A stretch of DNA of 64,000 bases. It comes from Persicaria tinctoria. Its lineage: Eukaryota > Streptophyta > Magnoliopsida > Caryophyllales > Polygonaceae. The DNA is taken from the NCBI GenBank assembly GCA_037127255.1, contig JBANSL010000009.1:23152475-23216474 (forward strand), written 5' to 3'. Every line of letters begins with the position of its first letter. The stretch's first letter is position 1. Positions 1 through 11,307 of this stretch are shown here, one piece after another. The notes beneath the pieces were generated by a model. It did not search any database. It saw only the letters and a program-made list of their open reading frames with translations, and was not told where the DNA came from. The position numbers were made by a program, and so were the translations under genes.

Positions 1-750
1 CTGAAATATCGGTCCTGCTGATTACGAGAGTCGTTAAACCTGGGGTTTCGGTGCTCCCAACGCGGCCCCTGGTTAAGTCGATTCTCCCTTCTTGGTGGAG
101 ATCTCATGTCACGATTTTTATATTGGTTATCTCTCGGATGATAGGAAGGTGGGTGATCTTCTCTGTGACAAGATCCTTGCCCTCTTTCTGAATTCATATG
201 TACTTCATCGCGGCGGGGATGAAAATCTATCGCTTCTGAATGATGTCTGGGCGGCTTAGCTTTCTCTTTTCTGAATTTTCCAATAAGCTTCCCAAAGAGA
301 CCTGGATTCCCTGTATTTTCTTTAGAGCTAGACGTGGCTGCCTCTTCTGCTTCAATCTGCCTCGACACCCGCTCTCTTAAGTCATCGTAACTAGTTGGCT
401 TCTTTCGAAACAGGTACGTCTTGAAGTCTCCTTCTGCTAAATTGCCCATGAGTATGATGATTGCCGATTCATGATTAAAATTGGGGATTTGTACTACCAT
501 GCTGGTAAAACGAGTGAAGAAGTGTCCCAAGGATTCCCCAGCTACTTGCCTAATGGAATTCAGGTCGAGCATGGTCTTCTTTCTCGATCGCGCACTCCCG
601 GAATGGAACGTGAAGATGTGGGACATCTGGGTAAAATTGGTTATAGAACCTTTTGGAAGGTTTGTGAACCAAGTGAGCGCGATCTTTGTTAAGGTTGAAG
701 GGAACGTTCTACACAACATGGCATCATTATATTCGTTTATTCCCATTGTG
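1..750 (-). pseudogene. Ty3/gypsy gag fragment, Tat-type, open to window edge
   Basis: Reading the minus strand from about 750 to 1 gives one open frame without stops. It shows the Tat-lineage gag core: MGINEYNDAMLCRTFPSTL, then WFTNLPKGSI, LDLNSIRQVAGESL, FFTRF and YDDLRERVSRQIEAEE, then a basic tail rich in R, H and N that runs off the window. Gag is the nucleocapsid precursor of an LTR retrotransposon. The frame stops matching at about 750, where unrelated plus-strand sequence starts. The matching leader and 5' LTR seem to be the ones at 3090-4015, so this gag was probably split by the insertion between them. Lineage is judged from remembered motif patterns. Confidence 0.75.
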
Positions 751-1025
751 GGAGCTAGTGAAGAAGTCATTGAAGAGTACCATGAGGGAGCTAGTGAAGA
801 AGTCATTGAAGAGTTGGCTCTTAGGGAGCCAGAATCAAAAGAGTGAGCATGCATTGGGTCGAGCTAACGACCATAACAAAGTGCTTCTTGGGAGGCAACC
901 CAAGGTGAGTAGTTTAGACTTGCAATTTTTTTCATTTGTTTTTGTCATTTTAGTTCTCAATTTCAAGTTTCAAAAAAAAAAAAAATCGTCAAATTTGGGG
1001 CAAAAGGCAAGAAAAATCCAGTAGG

Positions 1026-1190
1026 TTACTCGGGTGAAAAGCTCGGTCGAGCTCTTGGCCAACCCGAGTTCCCAACAGATCTCAAGAAAAAACTCGGGTG
1101 GGAGTAAAGAAAACTCGGTCGAGTTTTGTATGCTCCACCCGAGTTATTTCGCGTCCCCAATAAAAAATTGCAAATCTAAACTCGGGTGAC
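1026..1190. repeat. CTCGG/CCGAG palindrome cluster A
   Basis: Repeated ACTCGGGT, CTCGGTCGAG and ACCCGAGT words form several overlapping inverted pairs in about 150 bp. The same vocabulary recurs at 2625-2820. It lies in the presumed 3' untranslated part of an Athila-like element. Confidence 0.7.
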
Positions 1191-1649
1191 GAAATGGGAG
1201 ATCAATGCCTCAGTATGGTAGTACAAATTCTCTGTAGCATGTTGCTCGATGTTGCTGATGCTCTTCTTGAGACTGTTCAATTGTGTGGCTGGAAAGTACT
1301 TCTCCAAAAAGGCTTTCTGCATCTCAGCCCATGTATTTATGCTCCCTGGAGTGAGGTAGTAGAGCCAGTCACTGGCCGAATCCCTCAAAGAGAAAGGAAA
1401 GGCTCTTAACTTGATTTGATCATCCGTTACGTTTCTCGGCTTCATGCCTGTGCAGACAGCATGAAACTCTGCCAGGTGCTTATTAGGGTCTTCTCCACTA
1501 AGACCATGAAACTTCGGCAGCAAATGTATCAGTCCAGATTTCAACTCAAAACTCACACCGTCAGCAAGCTCTGGAAACTCTATAGCAAGCTGTTGTTGTG
1601 TCAGATTCGGGGTAGTCAACTGCCTCAAAGTCTGATTCGGATTAGCCAT
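1176..1649 (-). pseudogene. Athila-type gypsy gag, C-terminally truncated
   Basis: 157-aa frame starting MANPNQTLRQLTTPN. It carries the Athila gag hallmarks FELKSGLIHLLPKFHG, GEDPNKHLAEFH, DDQIKLRAFPFSL, ASDWLYYLTPGSI and FLEKYFPA. Homology ends after EQHATENLY at about 1210; the remaining residues are read-through to a chance stop. A complete gag would be several times longer and continue into zinc knuckles and pol, none of which follow. The start codon lies directly downstream (minus strand) of a leader with the GTGGGATCGACCCGT motif, which supports the chosen start. Confidence 0.8.
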
Positions 1650-2624
1650 CTCAAGTGTACGGGTTCAGTCGCCTTAAATCCTATCAAATATAACCGACTA
1701 ACCTAACTAATGTAGTTTGGCAAGCACGGGTCGATCCCACAGAGAGTCTATGATTCGTATGCAAATCAGAGTGCGTCAACAAGAACAAGAAATAAAGGGG
1801 GGGGGGGTTGATGGTTTGAACTAACTAAGCAACAATAGTAAGCAAAACAATAAGTAAAACAGATTAAGTGAATGAATATGAGAGAATAGCTCAGGTCAAT
1901 CAATCTCAGCAATCAGGTTTGTTCATTGATCATCGAAATCAAATAGATAACTTCCTCTCGAATACTTTGTTGTGGAAAGACTAGGTCTTTTAAATCCGAT
2001 TCCTTATCGAATCTAGTTAACAGGACAACCAGACCCTGAAAACCCTAATTATCAAACAATCTTGAAACTATCAAGATTCAATTCAATAATTGAATAAGCT
2101 TAAAGGAAATCAACAAAGACAATCGATACGCACAACCAGTTATTGCATCAATTGCAAATCAATTCTCTATACAAATCCCTAAATCAACCAGTTTCAGAGA
2201 TTTATACTCTGCTACACAATAATATAGATAATTCAACCAGAAATTACCTATATCTAGCTATAGATTATCATGAAAAGACATCAGTTGATCAGACTAACGG
2301 AAATTCACGAAAACCCTAAACAATCTAAGCAAAGAATTGATAATATTCAACGAAGAGTATTAAGAACGGAAATCTCACAATGAAATAGAAAACCTGAAGC
2401 TTCGATTAATTTCCCCGAGCAAAGAGGTTTAGTGGTTCATAATCGATAAATTAACAAAAGCATAAGAAAATCAAAAACTACTTACCAACCTGTTTCTCGT
2501 TTTTTTCTTCGATTGAAAACAAAACCCCAAGAACACCCAGTACAAGGCTAACGTTTCATGTCCCTCTCTATTAAAATTCAGAATGAAAAATAAAGTAACA
2601 GTTGTTGCTGGAAACGGAATAAAA

Positions 2625-2820
2625 CTCGGGTTGGCCATGAAACTCGGCCGAGTTTCTTCTTGTTCCACCCGAGTTTCTCTGACATCATAAGCTCGGTTTC
2701 CTGCACAAAAACTCGGCCGAGTTTTCTAGCATTTCGGCCCGAGTTTCCTCCCAAACTCAGAACTCGGTTCTCTTCAATGGACTCGGTCGAGTTTCATGCA
2801 ATCTTGGCCCGAGTTCTTTA
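2625..2820. repeat. CTCGG/CCGAG palindrome cluster B
   Basis: At least four CTCGG(C/T)CGAG palindromes alternate with single CCCGAGTT or ACTCGGGT words. Same family as 1026-1190. The alternating order would let the transcript fold into a ladder of small hairpins; that is inference. 1650-2620 and 2830-3090 are AT-rich leader-like or unidentified sequence with no convincing gene. Confidence 0.7.
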
Positions 2821-3345
2821 CAGTTCCATTCCTTTGCACTTGTCCAGCTCCTCTCTTTTGCTCTCTTGCTCAAGACTCCGATTTCCATCTCATCTTCTAT
2901 CATTTATACGAGCTCAGCTCCACCTTTTCACAATCACCTGAAATCATGCACAAAACTTGTAGATTCCGACTCTAATCGAAACATAATAAAAATATGCAAA
3001 CTACTCTAAACTCATGCATTTTACCCTACCTAAACCTATCTAAATGCCTATATTAACACTACCTAAATGTGCATGATCATGGTGTCAAAGGGATATACAT
3101 GCTTGAGGCCTCCTGATCCTGGTGAACCCCTTGACTCATATCCTGGGCTGGATTGTTCTGGCTATCACTTATCTTCTTAGTGTGGTGAATCTGTCGTTAG
3201 TCAAAAGTTAAACTCCACATATAAAAAATTTGTATCCCTAAGTTCAGACGCGGACCCTATTTTATTTTATTTTTAGGTCTGAGGGTCTTTGTCTGATTTT
3301 ATCAAAAAAGAACTTTTTTAAAGAGAACCCCTTAGTGTGAGGGGG

Positions 3346-4015
3346 TTCCCACAGACTGCGCCAATGAAAAAGCTCGATCGTGGAGAAGTCACCATTTTTA
3401 GTGGGACCCGGGAATCTACCTGGTGGGGTGATCAATATTCCCAACGGGCTTACCTGACCCGCATCGAAATAATCGACGCGGCCCAACCTGTGCCGCGGGA
3501 AGAAATCTCACTATGAGCCCGAATCGTTATTCCCTTATCAAGTTTTTTCTGGACATTTCGGGAAATTGGTTCGCTTACCTTTCATCTCTGATTATCTTGA
3601 GGATCGACAACAACAGACTTTTAATTCTAATGGAAAGTTTTACTAAGGATGAACAAGGTCTATATCCGCGGATTAAGTCCAATGAACAGTTTTGATTTTA
3701 CTATTAAATGGATTCTCTGTGACGCGAACCACTTCTTCTCCCAATCCTCCTTGCTTCTAATTTCTTCCTTAAGTTCACTTGGCTTTGATCCGCTCCTTCT
3801 ATCCTCTTTTTCTCCCTCTCTCTCGAAAAGTCCCCTTTTCTAGTGAAGTTTTTCGTTTTTATAGGTCCCGAGTGGTCTTGTATGTTGTGCCACGTAGTGT
3901 TCGCCATTCGACACGTGTTCTACTCGTGGGGGGTGGGCATGGCCGCCACGTGCCCATTCTCTCCCATCCGCGGATGATTGTGCATGAGTCAGATTTTGGA
4001 TATTTGTCCGCGAAC
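3346..4015 (-). mobile_element. Gypsy 5' LTR with primer binding site
   Basis: On the minus strand the LTR would begin TGTTCGCGGAC at 4015 and end GAGCTTTTTCA at 3365 (TG...CA, 651 bp). It is followed by TT and TGGCGCAGTCTGTGGGAA (3363-3346). This resembles the TGGCGCCGT primer-binding type complementary to the 3' end of plant tRNA-Asp, with one mismatch. Below it, 3345-3090 reads as leader and possibly the gag N-terminus. The gag core at 1-750 is in the same orientation, so the two probably belong to one element. 4016-4094 is short AT-rich sequence without features. Confidence 0.65.
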
Positions 4016-4705
4016 AGTATTTAGGATAATGTGATTTCCCTTTTTACTAATTGGTTGGCGTTTTTTGCTTTATTATTTTTATATTTTTACATATGTTTTT
4101 AAGATTGGTTTAGTCACTCTGAGCAAAAGGGCTACAAAATTTATGATCTCCAGAGACACACAATTTTTGTAGCCAGACATGTTGTCTTTAGAGAGGATGT
4201 ATTTCCTTTCAAAAACATCCAATCTACATCTAGTTCTTATGTTTCTTTGCCTGAGATTGACTTGACTGCTTATGAAGAATGTTTTGAAGATCTGGTTGCC
4301 CCTCCTGCCCAGGGCCCATTGACTTCTGGCATACTTCCTTCTCCTTCTCCCTCTCCTCCAACTGAAGTTGTGTTTGGAGATGTGGATGATTCTTTTGCTC
4401 AGTCTCATGCTATTGATCACACATCGTCACCTGGTGAGCAACCAATGATTGATCAACCTGCTCTGAGACGATCAACCAGGATGACAACCATTCCATCCAG
4501 ACCACAAGATTTCATTTGCTCCTCTTTGCCTGCTCGACCTGTAGTGTCTGGTGGAAGTTCATCTTCACAGTCATTTGCCATTTTCACTCAGCAACACATT
4601 TCTCACCTGTCCTCCTCCTATGTTCAGTCTCTTGCTTGTATGCTAGACATCTTTGAGCCTCACACTTACAATCAGGCTAAAGGAAGGCCTGAATAGGAGG
4701 AGGCA

Positions 4706-5353
4706 ATGGCCAAGGAACTCAAGGCCTTAGAAGCCAATCATACATGGAAGTTAACTTCTCTTCCTCTTGATAAGAAATCAATTGGCTCCAAGTGGGTCTT
4801 TAAGGTCAAATATCGAGATGATGGGTCTGTAGAACGATATAAAGCCCGGTTGGTGGCAAAGGGGTTCAATCAAATCAAAGACAATGACTATAAACACACG
4901 TTTTCCCCTGTGGCAAAGCTTCCTACTATACGCGTGGTTCTTGCTCTTGCTGCTGCTAAACACAGGCCTCTTCATCAATTGGATGTGAACAACGCCTTCC
5001 TCCATGGCTCTCTTGATGAAGAGGTCTATATGATCCATCCTGATGGTTTTGTTGTGACACCAGGGCAGGTTTGCAAATTGACTCGATCTCTCTACGGCCT
5101 TAAGCAGGCCAGTCGCCAATGGAATATCACACTGAGGAAGTTTCTATTGGGCAAAGGTTTTTCTCAATCTCAGTTTGAACATTCTTTATTCACAAAAGGG
5201 TCTCAGGGTTGCTTCACACTTGCTCTTGTCTACGTCGATGACATGCTTCTCACATGGGATTCCATTGCTGAGATTACTGAGCTAAAGGATGCTTTGCATC
5301 ATGCTTTCACCATTAAAGACCTTGGTCAGGCCCGATATTTCTTAGGAATGTAA
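4706..5353 (+). pseudogene. Copia reverse transcriptase, nonsense-terminated
   Basis: 215 aa of the RVT_2 type: [67 protein letters not shown] and [11 protein letters not shown]. The catalytic YVDDMLLT is near residues 174-181. It copies element RNA into DNA. Homology starts before this ATG, so the ATG is an internal Met. The frame ends at TAA (5351-5353) where copia elements normally continue LGMEI, so a Glu codon has probably become a stop. The same frame then continues as ISRSDQGIHLNQRKF to about 5515. Confidence 0.85.
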
Positions 5354-5501
5354 ATCTCTCGGTCTGATCAAGGAATTCACTTGAATCAACGAAAGTTTAT
5401 CTTGGACATTCTCTCCAATGTTGGCATGTTAGATTGTCGCCCTGCTTCCTTTCCTATGCAACATCGCCTTCAACTGACACTTGCTGATGGGGAGTTATTA
5501 G

Positions 5502-6149
5502 TTGATCCTGAGAATATCGGCGCATTGTTGGTCGACTCCTTTATCTCACTCTAACACGACCGGATATCACCTTCACAGTTCAGGAGCTAAGCCAATTTGT
5601 GCGTTCTTTGCTCGCTCCTTAACTGGGTATTGCGTCTTCCTTGGTGAGTCTTTGGTTTCATGGAAGACCAAAAAGCAGCGCACATTGTCTAAATCCACTT
5701 CTGAGAGTGAGTATAGGAGTATGTCGGCGACTTCGAGTGAATTGGTGTGGCTTCATGGCCTATTGTCTGATCTTCATGTCTCTGTCCAGCTTCCGATTCC
5801 TTTGTTTTATGACAATAAGGCTGCCATTCAATTGTCTATCAATCTCGTCTTTCACGAAAGGACGAAACACATCCGAATTGATGTTCATTTCATTCGGGAA
5901 CTCATTGAGGATGGCTTCATTGTGCCTTCCTATGTGCCTACTGGCTTGCAGCTTGCGGATGTGTTCACCGAGGCTTTGGGTGCTACGCCTCATCACACTT
6001 TGCACCAAGCTTGGTCTCGTCATTCCCCTACGTCCAGCTTGCGGGGGGATGTAGAAGTATCTGGGCATGGGCTTCTAGCCCAACCGAGCCAACCAAACAT
6101 AAGTGGCCTTGGGCCCAATTACAATGTAAATAAGAATAAAGGGGATTAG
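5502..6149 (+). pseudogene. Copia RNase H, internally deleted
   Basis: From about 5615 the frame matches copia RNase [65 protein letters not shown] and LADVFTEALG. Upstream, a fragment whose frame reads [19 protein letters not shown] (5540-5615) runs straight into TGYCVFLG. The intervening stretch of roughly 60 residues, which normally carries the CDADWAGC motif with the first catalytic Asp, is deleted. The frame reads into the 3' LTR, as is usual for copia (SSLRGDVE). Confidence 0.8.
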
Positions 6150-6256
6150 TGTTAGTTTAGTCTGCTAGTTGTTGGTTAGATGCTTAAACCTGTATATATA
6201 GTACTCCATGTATCGTTCTTGTTGATTTTGGCTAATACAATCAGAAAATTCCCACA
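6050..6256 (+). repeat. Copia 3' LTR with upstream polypurine tract
   Basis: The purine run GCGGGGGGA (6041-6049) precedes TGTAGAAGTATC. A plausible LTR ends ATTCCCACA at 6256 and contains a TATATATAG promoter-like box at about 6195. Length is about 207 bp with TG...CA ends. No partner LTR is present, so the right border is a judgement. Confidence 0.6.
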
Positions 6257-6367
6257 AAAAAGTTTCATAGTTTGCTTAGCTTAGTTGGTAAATCCTGAAA
6301 TACAGACCAATTATTCAAGTTTCCACCCGATTTTGCCTAAAAATAAACGTTTTGATATATACACCGT

Positions 6368-6403
6368 AAATCCACACGTTGTTAAGGACGTGCAGGTGGA
6401 TTT
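6368..6403. repeat. Hairpin AAATCCAC/GTGGATTT with shared loop
   Basis: Perfect 8-bp arms at 6368-6375 and 6396-6403 enclose a 20-base interior. The 20-mer CACGTTGTTAAGGACGTGCA at 6375-6394 occurs again exactly at 11319-11338, inside a second hairpin. Confidence 0.7.
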
Positions 6404-6532
6404 GCAAGCACCCGAGCCCGGACGTGCAAGCCCGTCCTCTAAATTCAAAGCCGACGTGCTTCGTCGTTCCCAATTCCATTCCCAAATCGATAGAGAGAAA
6501 GAGAGGGCAAGCGTCCGGCGATCGACGAGCTC

Positions 6533-6880
<348 letters not shown>

Positions 6881-8074
6881 TGATAGGGTCTAATTTAGTC
6901 ATGATTTAAGTAGAGTTTTGCATATTAATTTAGAGTATATTTACATGTTTTATAGCTAATTTGTTATTATTTAGTTTTCGGAGTCTACACCCGTGTTTTA
7001 TTGATTTCAGGCATTTTAGAGCGAATTATACGAGATTGGATCGAGTTATTATAAAACGTGAGATTGGGCCGAGCATACGAGATCATGACTGATGAATTTC
7101 ATACGGAAGGTCCGGAAGGAGACGGAAAGAGCTTCACGGATTGCAAGCTGCTTACTTTTATTGTTTTCGAAATTAGATTAGATAAAATTAGTTATATAAA
7201 TATTATATATCTATGTTAGGATAGAATAGAATTGGGTAGAGGTTTACTATACTATATATACATACATTCCTACGGCAAAGAAAAGGGAGCCGACTGAGAG
7301 ACGGTAGCCGACTTTAGTTTTACCTTAACCCTAATTGTTTTTGTCTTATTTTTATGGGGATCTAAACTCCTCCGTTTCGTCTATAGATTGAAGCTTTGGT
7401 TTGATAAAGTTGTGAGATTTCTGTTCTTGTTCTATTCCTATTGATTCGTATTGATTCTTTTGCGAGTATTGTTGATTTCTTCTAGTCCGTACAACTAGTT
7501 GAGATTATTGCTAGGATTTTGTAGATTCCTCGTAGCGAACCTTAATCCATAGTAGCAATCATGCCTTTTTAGGACTCGTAGGACTAAACTGGTGTGTAGA
7601 GAATCAATTATATGTTGAATGCTGACTCGTAGCTTGGTGTTGCATATATCCTGGTTAATCCTTAATCTTAATGCTACTATTAGGTTGAATCTTAACCGTG
7701 TTAGGGTTATTTAATCAGTAAGGGTTACTAGGACTCGTAGGACTAGTAATTTACACAAGATCAGGACAGGAACAATAATAGGATGAAAAGAGAACTTGAA
7801 GAAGAATCGATGATCAACTAACCAAACTAAAGTGGATATTTGTAGATGAAACTAGTTCTTTAATTGTTATCTCCGTTACTTTGTTTATAGTTTATTTTGT
7901 TTTCTTTCTTATTCTCAATCACATAAACCCCCCTATTTTCTCGTAATTGGTAAATAGACACTATTTAGGAATAACTTGATTCTCTGTGGGATCGACTCGT
8001 ACTTATCACACTACATTAGTTAGTAAGTTCGAATTTATTTTGATACGGTTTAGGCGACTAAAAACCGTCTATCA
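6881..8074 (+). mobile_element. Solo-LTR-like element, TSD GTCCC
   Basis: The 1194-bp unit starts TGATAGGGTC, ends CCGTCTATCA and is flanked on both sides by GTCCC (6876-6880 and 8075-8079), the expected 5-bp duplication. It is non-coding. Near its end it carries CTCTGTGGGATCGACTCGT, then CACTACATTAGTTAG and TTTAGGCGACT. The same string of motifs precedes the Athila-type gag at 1649 on the other strand. The duplication and TG...CA ends make a solo LTR most likely; a short non-autonomous LTR element is the alternative. 8080-8535 is AT-rich with no identified feature. Confidence 0.75.
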
Positions 8075-8539
8075 GTCCCTATTACCGCCGCTGAAGCGGC
8101 GGTCTACAGAGGTGTCTCTTGTTCCGACCCCACCGGTATGTTATTTGAATTATTTATTTTATTTGATTAAGTTTTATAGTTTTATAATGTAATTTGATAG
8201 ATTATAATATAGTTTTATAATATAACGTGCATGATTATAATTGATAATATATAGTTTTTATGATTTGTTATATGTTTATAGTTTATATTTTAATGATTTG
8301 ATAGTTTAATAATTTGTTATATAGTTTGATAGATTATAATATAGTTTTATAATATAATTTGATAGATTATAATTGATAGTATATAGTTTTTATGGTTTGA
8401 TCGTATATAGTTTTTATGGTTTATAATATAGTTTGTATAGTTTGTACAAAAAGTACAAACTACATTGAAATACATTAAAATTCAAAGACAATAAAAAATA
8501 TTAAAAGCGATTAATATATATTAAAAGACATCGAAGGTC

Positions 8540-11088
8540 CGAAGTATGGGGAGTACCGACCACGCGGGAGGAAGCTCCGAAGCACTCAATAGAAGATAAA
8601 CGGTTGTCCATTCTCTCTACACGGGCACGAAGCTCCGCCGGGTCACTGGGTTATGACGGTAACCCACGGTGTTCATAACCACGGGCTTCCCACGAGCTTG
8701 AAGGGTCATGTCATCGCCGGACAGATGACAGAGGGGGAAAAGAAGATAGCTAGGTGGATGAAGGAAATCGGTACTCCTCCAAAAGCCATTGGGTACAGAT
8801 TGAGGCAGTTAGATGAGACAAGCGTCACGTCATCGCGCTCCCTTACCAACACGCTCAACATGATGGTCGCCGAAGAAAGGGGTAGTCGGACGATGACCCA
8901 AGATACCCTGCATCATCTGCGGGAAATAAGGTACTACTACGAGTTCAGACGACATCCGGATGACGACAACGTCTTGAGCGACCTCTTCCTAGCGCATCCT
9001 GACGGGATACAGCTACTCCGAAGGTTCCATTACGTCATCGTATTGGACAACACGTACAAAACAAATGCATAAGTTACTTAATTACAATTACATTATTGCA
9101 CATATAGCCAATTATAAAGCATTGTACATGTAACATATTTACACTTGTAGTTATGGGATCCCATTGTGCGAGGTGGTCAGGTTCACACCCTCGGGCAAGA
9201 CTTACTGCATCGCCTATGCCTTCATGTCGCACGAGAACGAAGACACATACGTCTGGGTGCTGCGTCAACTTCAGATCTTGCTTGGGACGGTTCAACCTCA
9301 AGCTATTATGACTGATCGGGAGCTAGGTCTCTTGGCGGCGCTAAATGTTGTCTTCCCCAACGTCCAGCATCTCCTTTGCTGGTTACACGTGACGAGAAGA
9401 TGCGAGGAAGCTGCTCTGAAGATCACAAAGAATTTAAACCACGATGGCACCTTCAAGGGCAACTGTTGGGGGTTGTTCCAATCGAGGTCGGAGGAATCAT
9501 TCAACCGCCGTCGTTGGGCGCTACACGCTGGATGGCACCCATTCCCAGGTGTGGTGGCGTATTTAGAGGTGGTGTGGCTTCCGTACAGCAGGAACATCTT
9601 ACGATGCTACGTAGATAATGTTTTCCATCTCGGCACCCGTACGACAAACAGGTACACCTTACTTCATATCTCCCATTACAATATGATATGACATCAAACA
9701 TTTAGTGGTATGCACTTCAATGTGTATAGAGTTGAGGGTCAACACAAGATTCTGAAGGAGGCACTGCACTCATCAACTGGTGACTTTCGCATCGTGATCG
9801 ATGCAATCCATAGAGTCAACGATTGTCAACTGCATGAGTTGCAGACTGCTTTGGAGATCTACCGCTTCAAATTGCCAACAACGTCGCATAAAGTCAACCT
9901 TTTTGATGAGGTAAAGACTTTAATCTCCAAAAAGTGCTTCGATTATCTGTACAAGATGTGGCAGGATGTCGTGAACCAAAACATTCCTCTGGAATGCACG
10001 GATCGACATTGGAGGGTTTGTTACGGGATCCCTTGTGTCCATGAGATTCATGCATACGTAAACTCCGGTACTCCGATACCCGCCGAGGACATCCACCCGT
10101 TCTGGATGGATTTGTCATGGACTGACATCGACGACATCACACTGCCGTATGAGCTGTCATCTTCATACACGGCTTCCAACGATGTATGCGACGATGAGCT
10201 CCACCCACCCTCATCTGCAAGCGTCCAAAGGAAAGGGAGGTCTCGGGGTCGAGGAATGCCTGCAGAACCAACCCGTTGCCATACGAGGAGTTAAGGGAAA
10301 GATTTGAGAGAGAAGAAGCACGTGCTGCTCGACATCGTCCACAAGCGACATCAGCTCGACGTGGACGTGATGATGTGTTCGGAGGGTTCAACTGGGGTCG
10401 AAACAAGGTTGATCCCTTCATACTCGGTCATATTGAGGGTGTGAGGGACACTGTTGGAGATGGTCATTGTGGCTACTGTGCTTTGGCGTCATTGACATCA
10501 CCGATCGGCGAGTCTGCTTTCCTGGAACTCAAAACGTTATTATGCAATCACTTGGAGGATCACGCCGATCTCTACGCCGATTGTTATATGGGAGGGTACC
10601 CATTCCAGCAGTTCGTCGACTACCAGAGATGGGCGGGACCTGTGCATGGTGATAGGAGACGGTGGATAGAGATACCCATTATGGGTTTAGTATTTGCAAC
10701 GGTATATCAGATTCCTCTCGTCGTCCTAGCTTGGCATCATCCGTTCACATGTCTCCCCATGACCTCGCCGACACTTGCTAACAACCCTCAATCAGCAACC
10801 CTTGGTTTAGCCTGCATCGGAAACCAAGACCATTTTGCCGCGGTACGACTTCAAACGTCTTTTTTTATTACCTATTCTTGATTTTCATCTATATGTCAAT
10901 ACTCTAACTCTAATTTTCCGTTCTCATAGATCTGGTTGTGTCCTAATGCTCCAATTCCGCCGCCTCCGCCAGAATGGGTCGCACATCATCAACCGAGCGT
11001 CGAAGGATGGGATGCTCCGTTTCAAGCTCAGTTTGAGAGATTTCGAGCCTTACGTGTCGAGTCCGGTCGCCCTTTACACTTTTCCTAG
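8540..11088 (+). pseudogene. MULE transposase gene with C-terminal OTU cysteine protease domain
   Basis: Several exons or frames can be joined. Part 1 (8540-9068): zinc-binding N-terminus NGCPFSLHG, VTHGVHNHGLPTSLKGH, then FHYVIVLDNTYKTN with the first catalytic Asp. Part 2 (9151-9651): EVVRFTPSGKTYCIAYAF, EDTYVWVLRQL, AIMTDRELG with the second Asp, and LLCWLHVTRRC. An intron of 78 bp (9652-9729, GT-AG) leads to VEGQHKILKEAL and the SWIM-like CYGIPCVHEI. Part 4 (10276-10842) is in another frame and holds an OTU signature, GDGHCGYCALASL (Asp and Cys) with NQDHFAA (His), then a GT-AG intron and a last exon, 10930-11088. Decay: in-frame TAG at 8590, first-intron donor reads ATAAGT, and a frameshift near 10265-10285. 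Terminal repeats were not identified. Confidence 0.8.
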
Positions 11089-11307
11089 ATTTTATTCCAC
11101 CGGTTTATTACAATTATGGATGTAAACCTTTTTTTTCCATTCCTTGTAACATTATTCGCATATTATCCGAATGAAAACATTAACAATTATTGCTTGCCAT
11201 TTAATTAGACCCTAAATCCTTAAACTCCACTAGTTAAACCCTTCAATTTCTTTCAATCAACGCTAAAAAACCCTCGAAAAACCCTAAACCCTTCACGCGA
11301 AACGCTA

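Larger units (their letters stand above)
751..3090. mobile_element. Athila-like gypsy insertion, rearranged
   Basis: This block interrupts the surrounding Tat gag. Its left part reads on the plus strand: a short duplicated coding stretch (GASEEVIEEYHEGASEEVIEE) ending in TGA at about 844, then the sequence CTTGGGAGGCAACCCAAG near 889, which is typical downstream of Athila pol. Its middle carries an Athila gag on the minus strand (1176-1649) with a leader containing the GGGATCGACCCGT motif (1720-1745). The right part is CTCGGCCGAG-rich, then AT-rich without coding content. The two orientations mean a rearrangement or two insertions. No LTR pair or target duplication was found, so both borders are approximate. 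Confidence 0.5.
4095..6256 (+). mobile_element. Ty1/copia retrotransposon, 5'-truncated and decayed
   Basis: The element starts inside the C-terminal end of integrase: GYKIYDLQRHTIFVARHVVF from about 4127, in a frame other than the longest ORF. It continues through a serine/proline-rich linker with LRRSTRMTTIPSRPQDF, reverse transcriptase, RNase H and a short 3' LTR. Gag, protease, most of integrase and the 5' LTR are missing, so no target duplication can be tested. Inactivating changes are listed under the coding parts. Confidence 0.85.
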
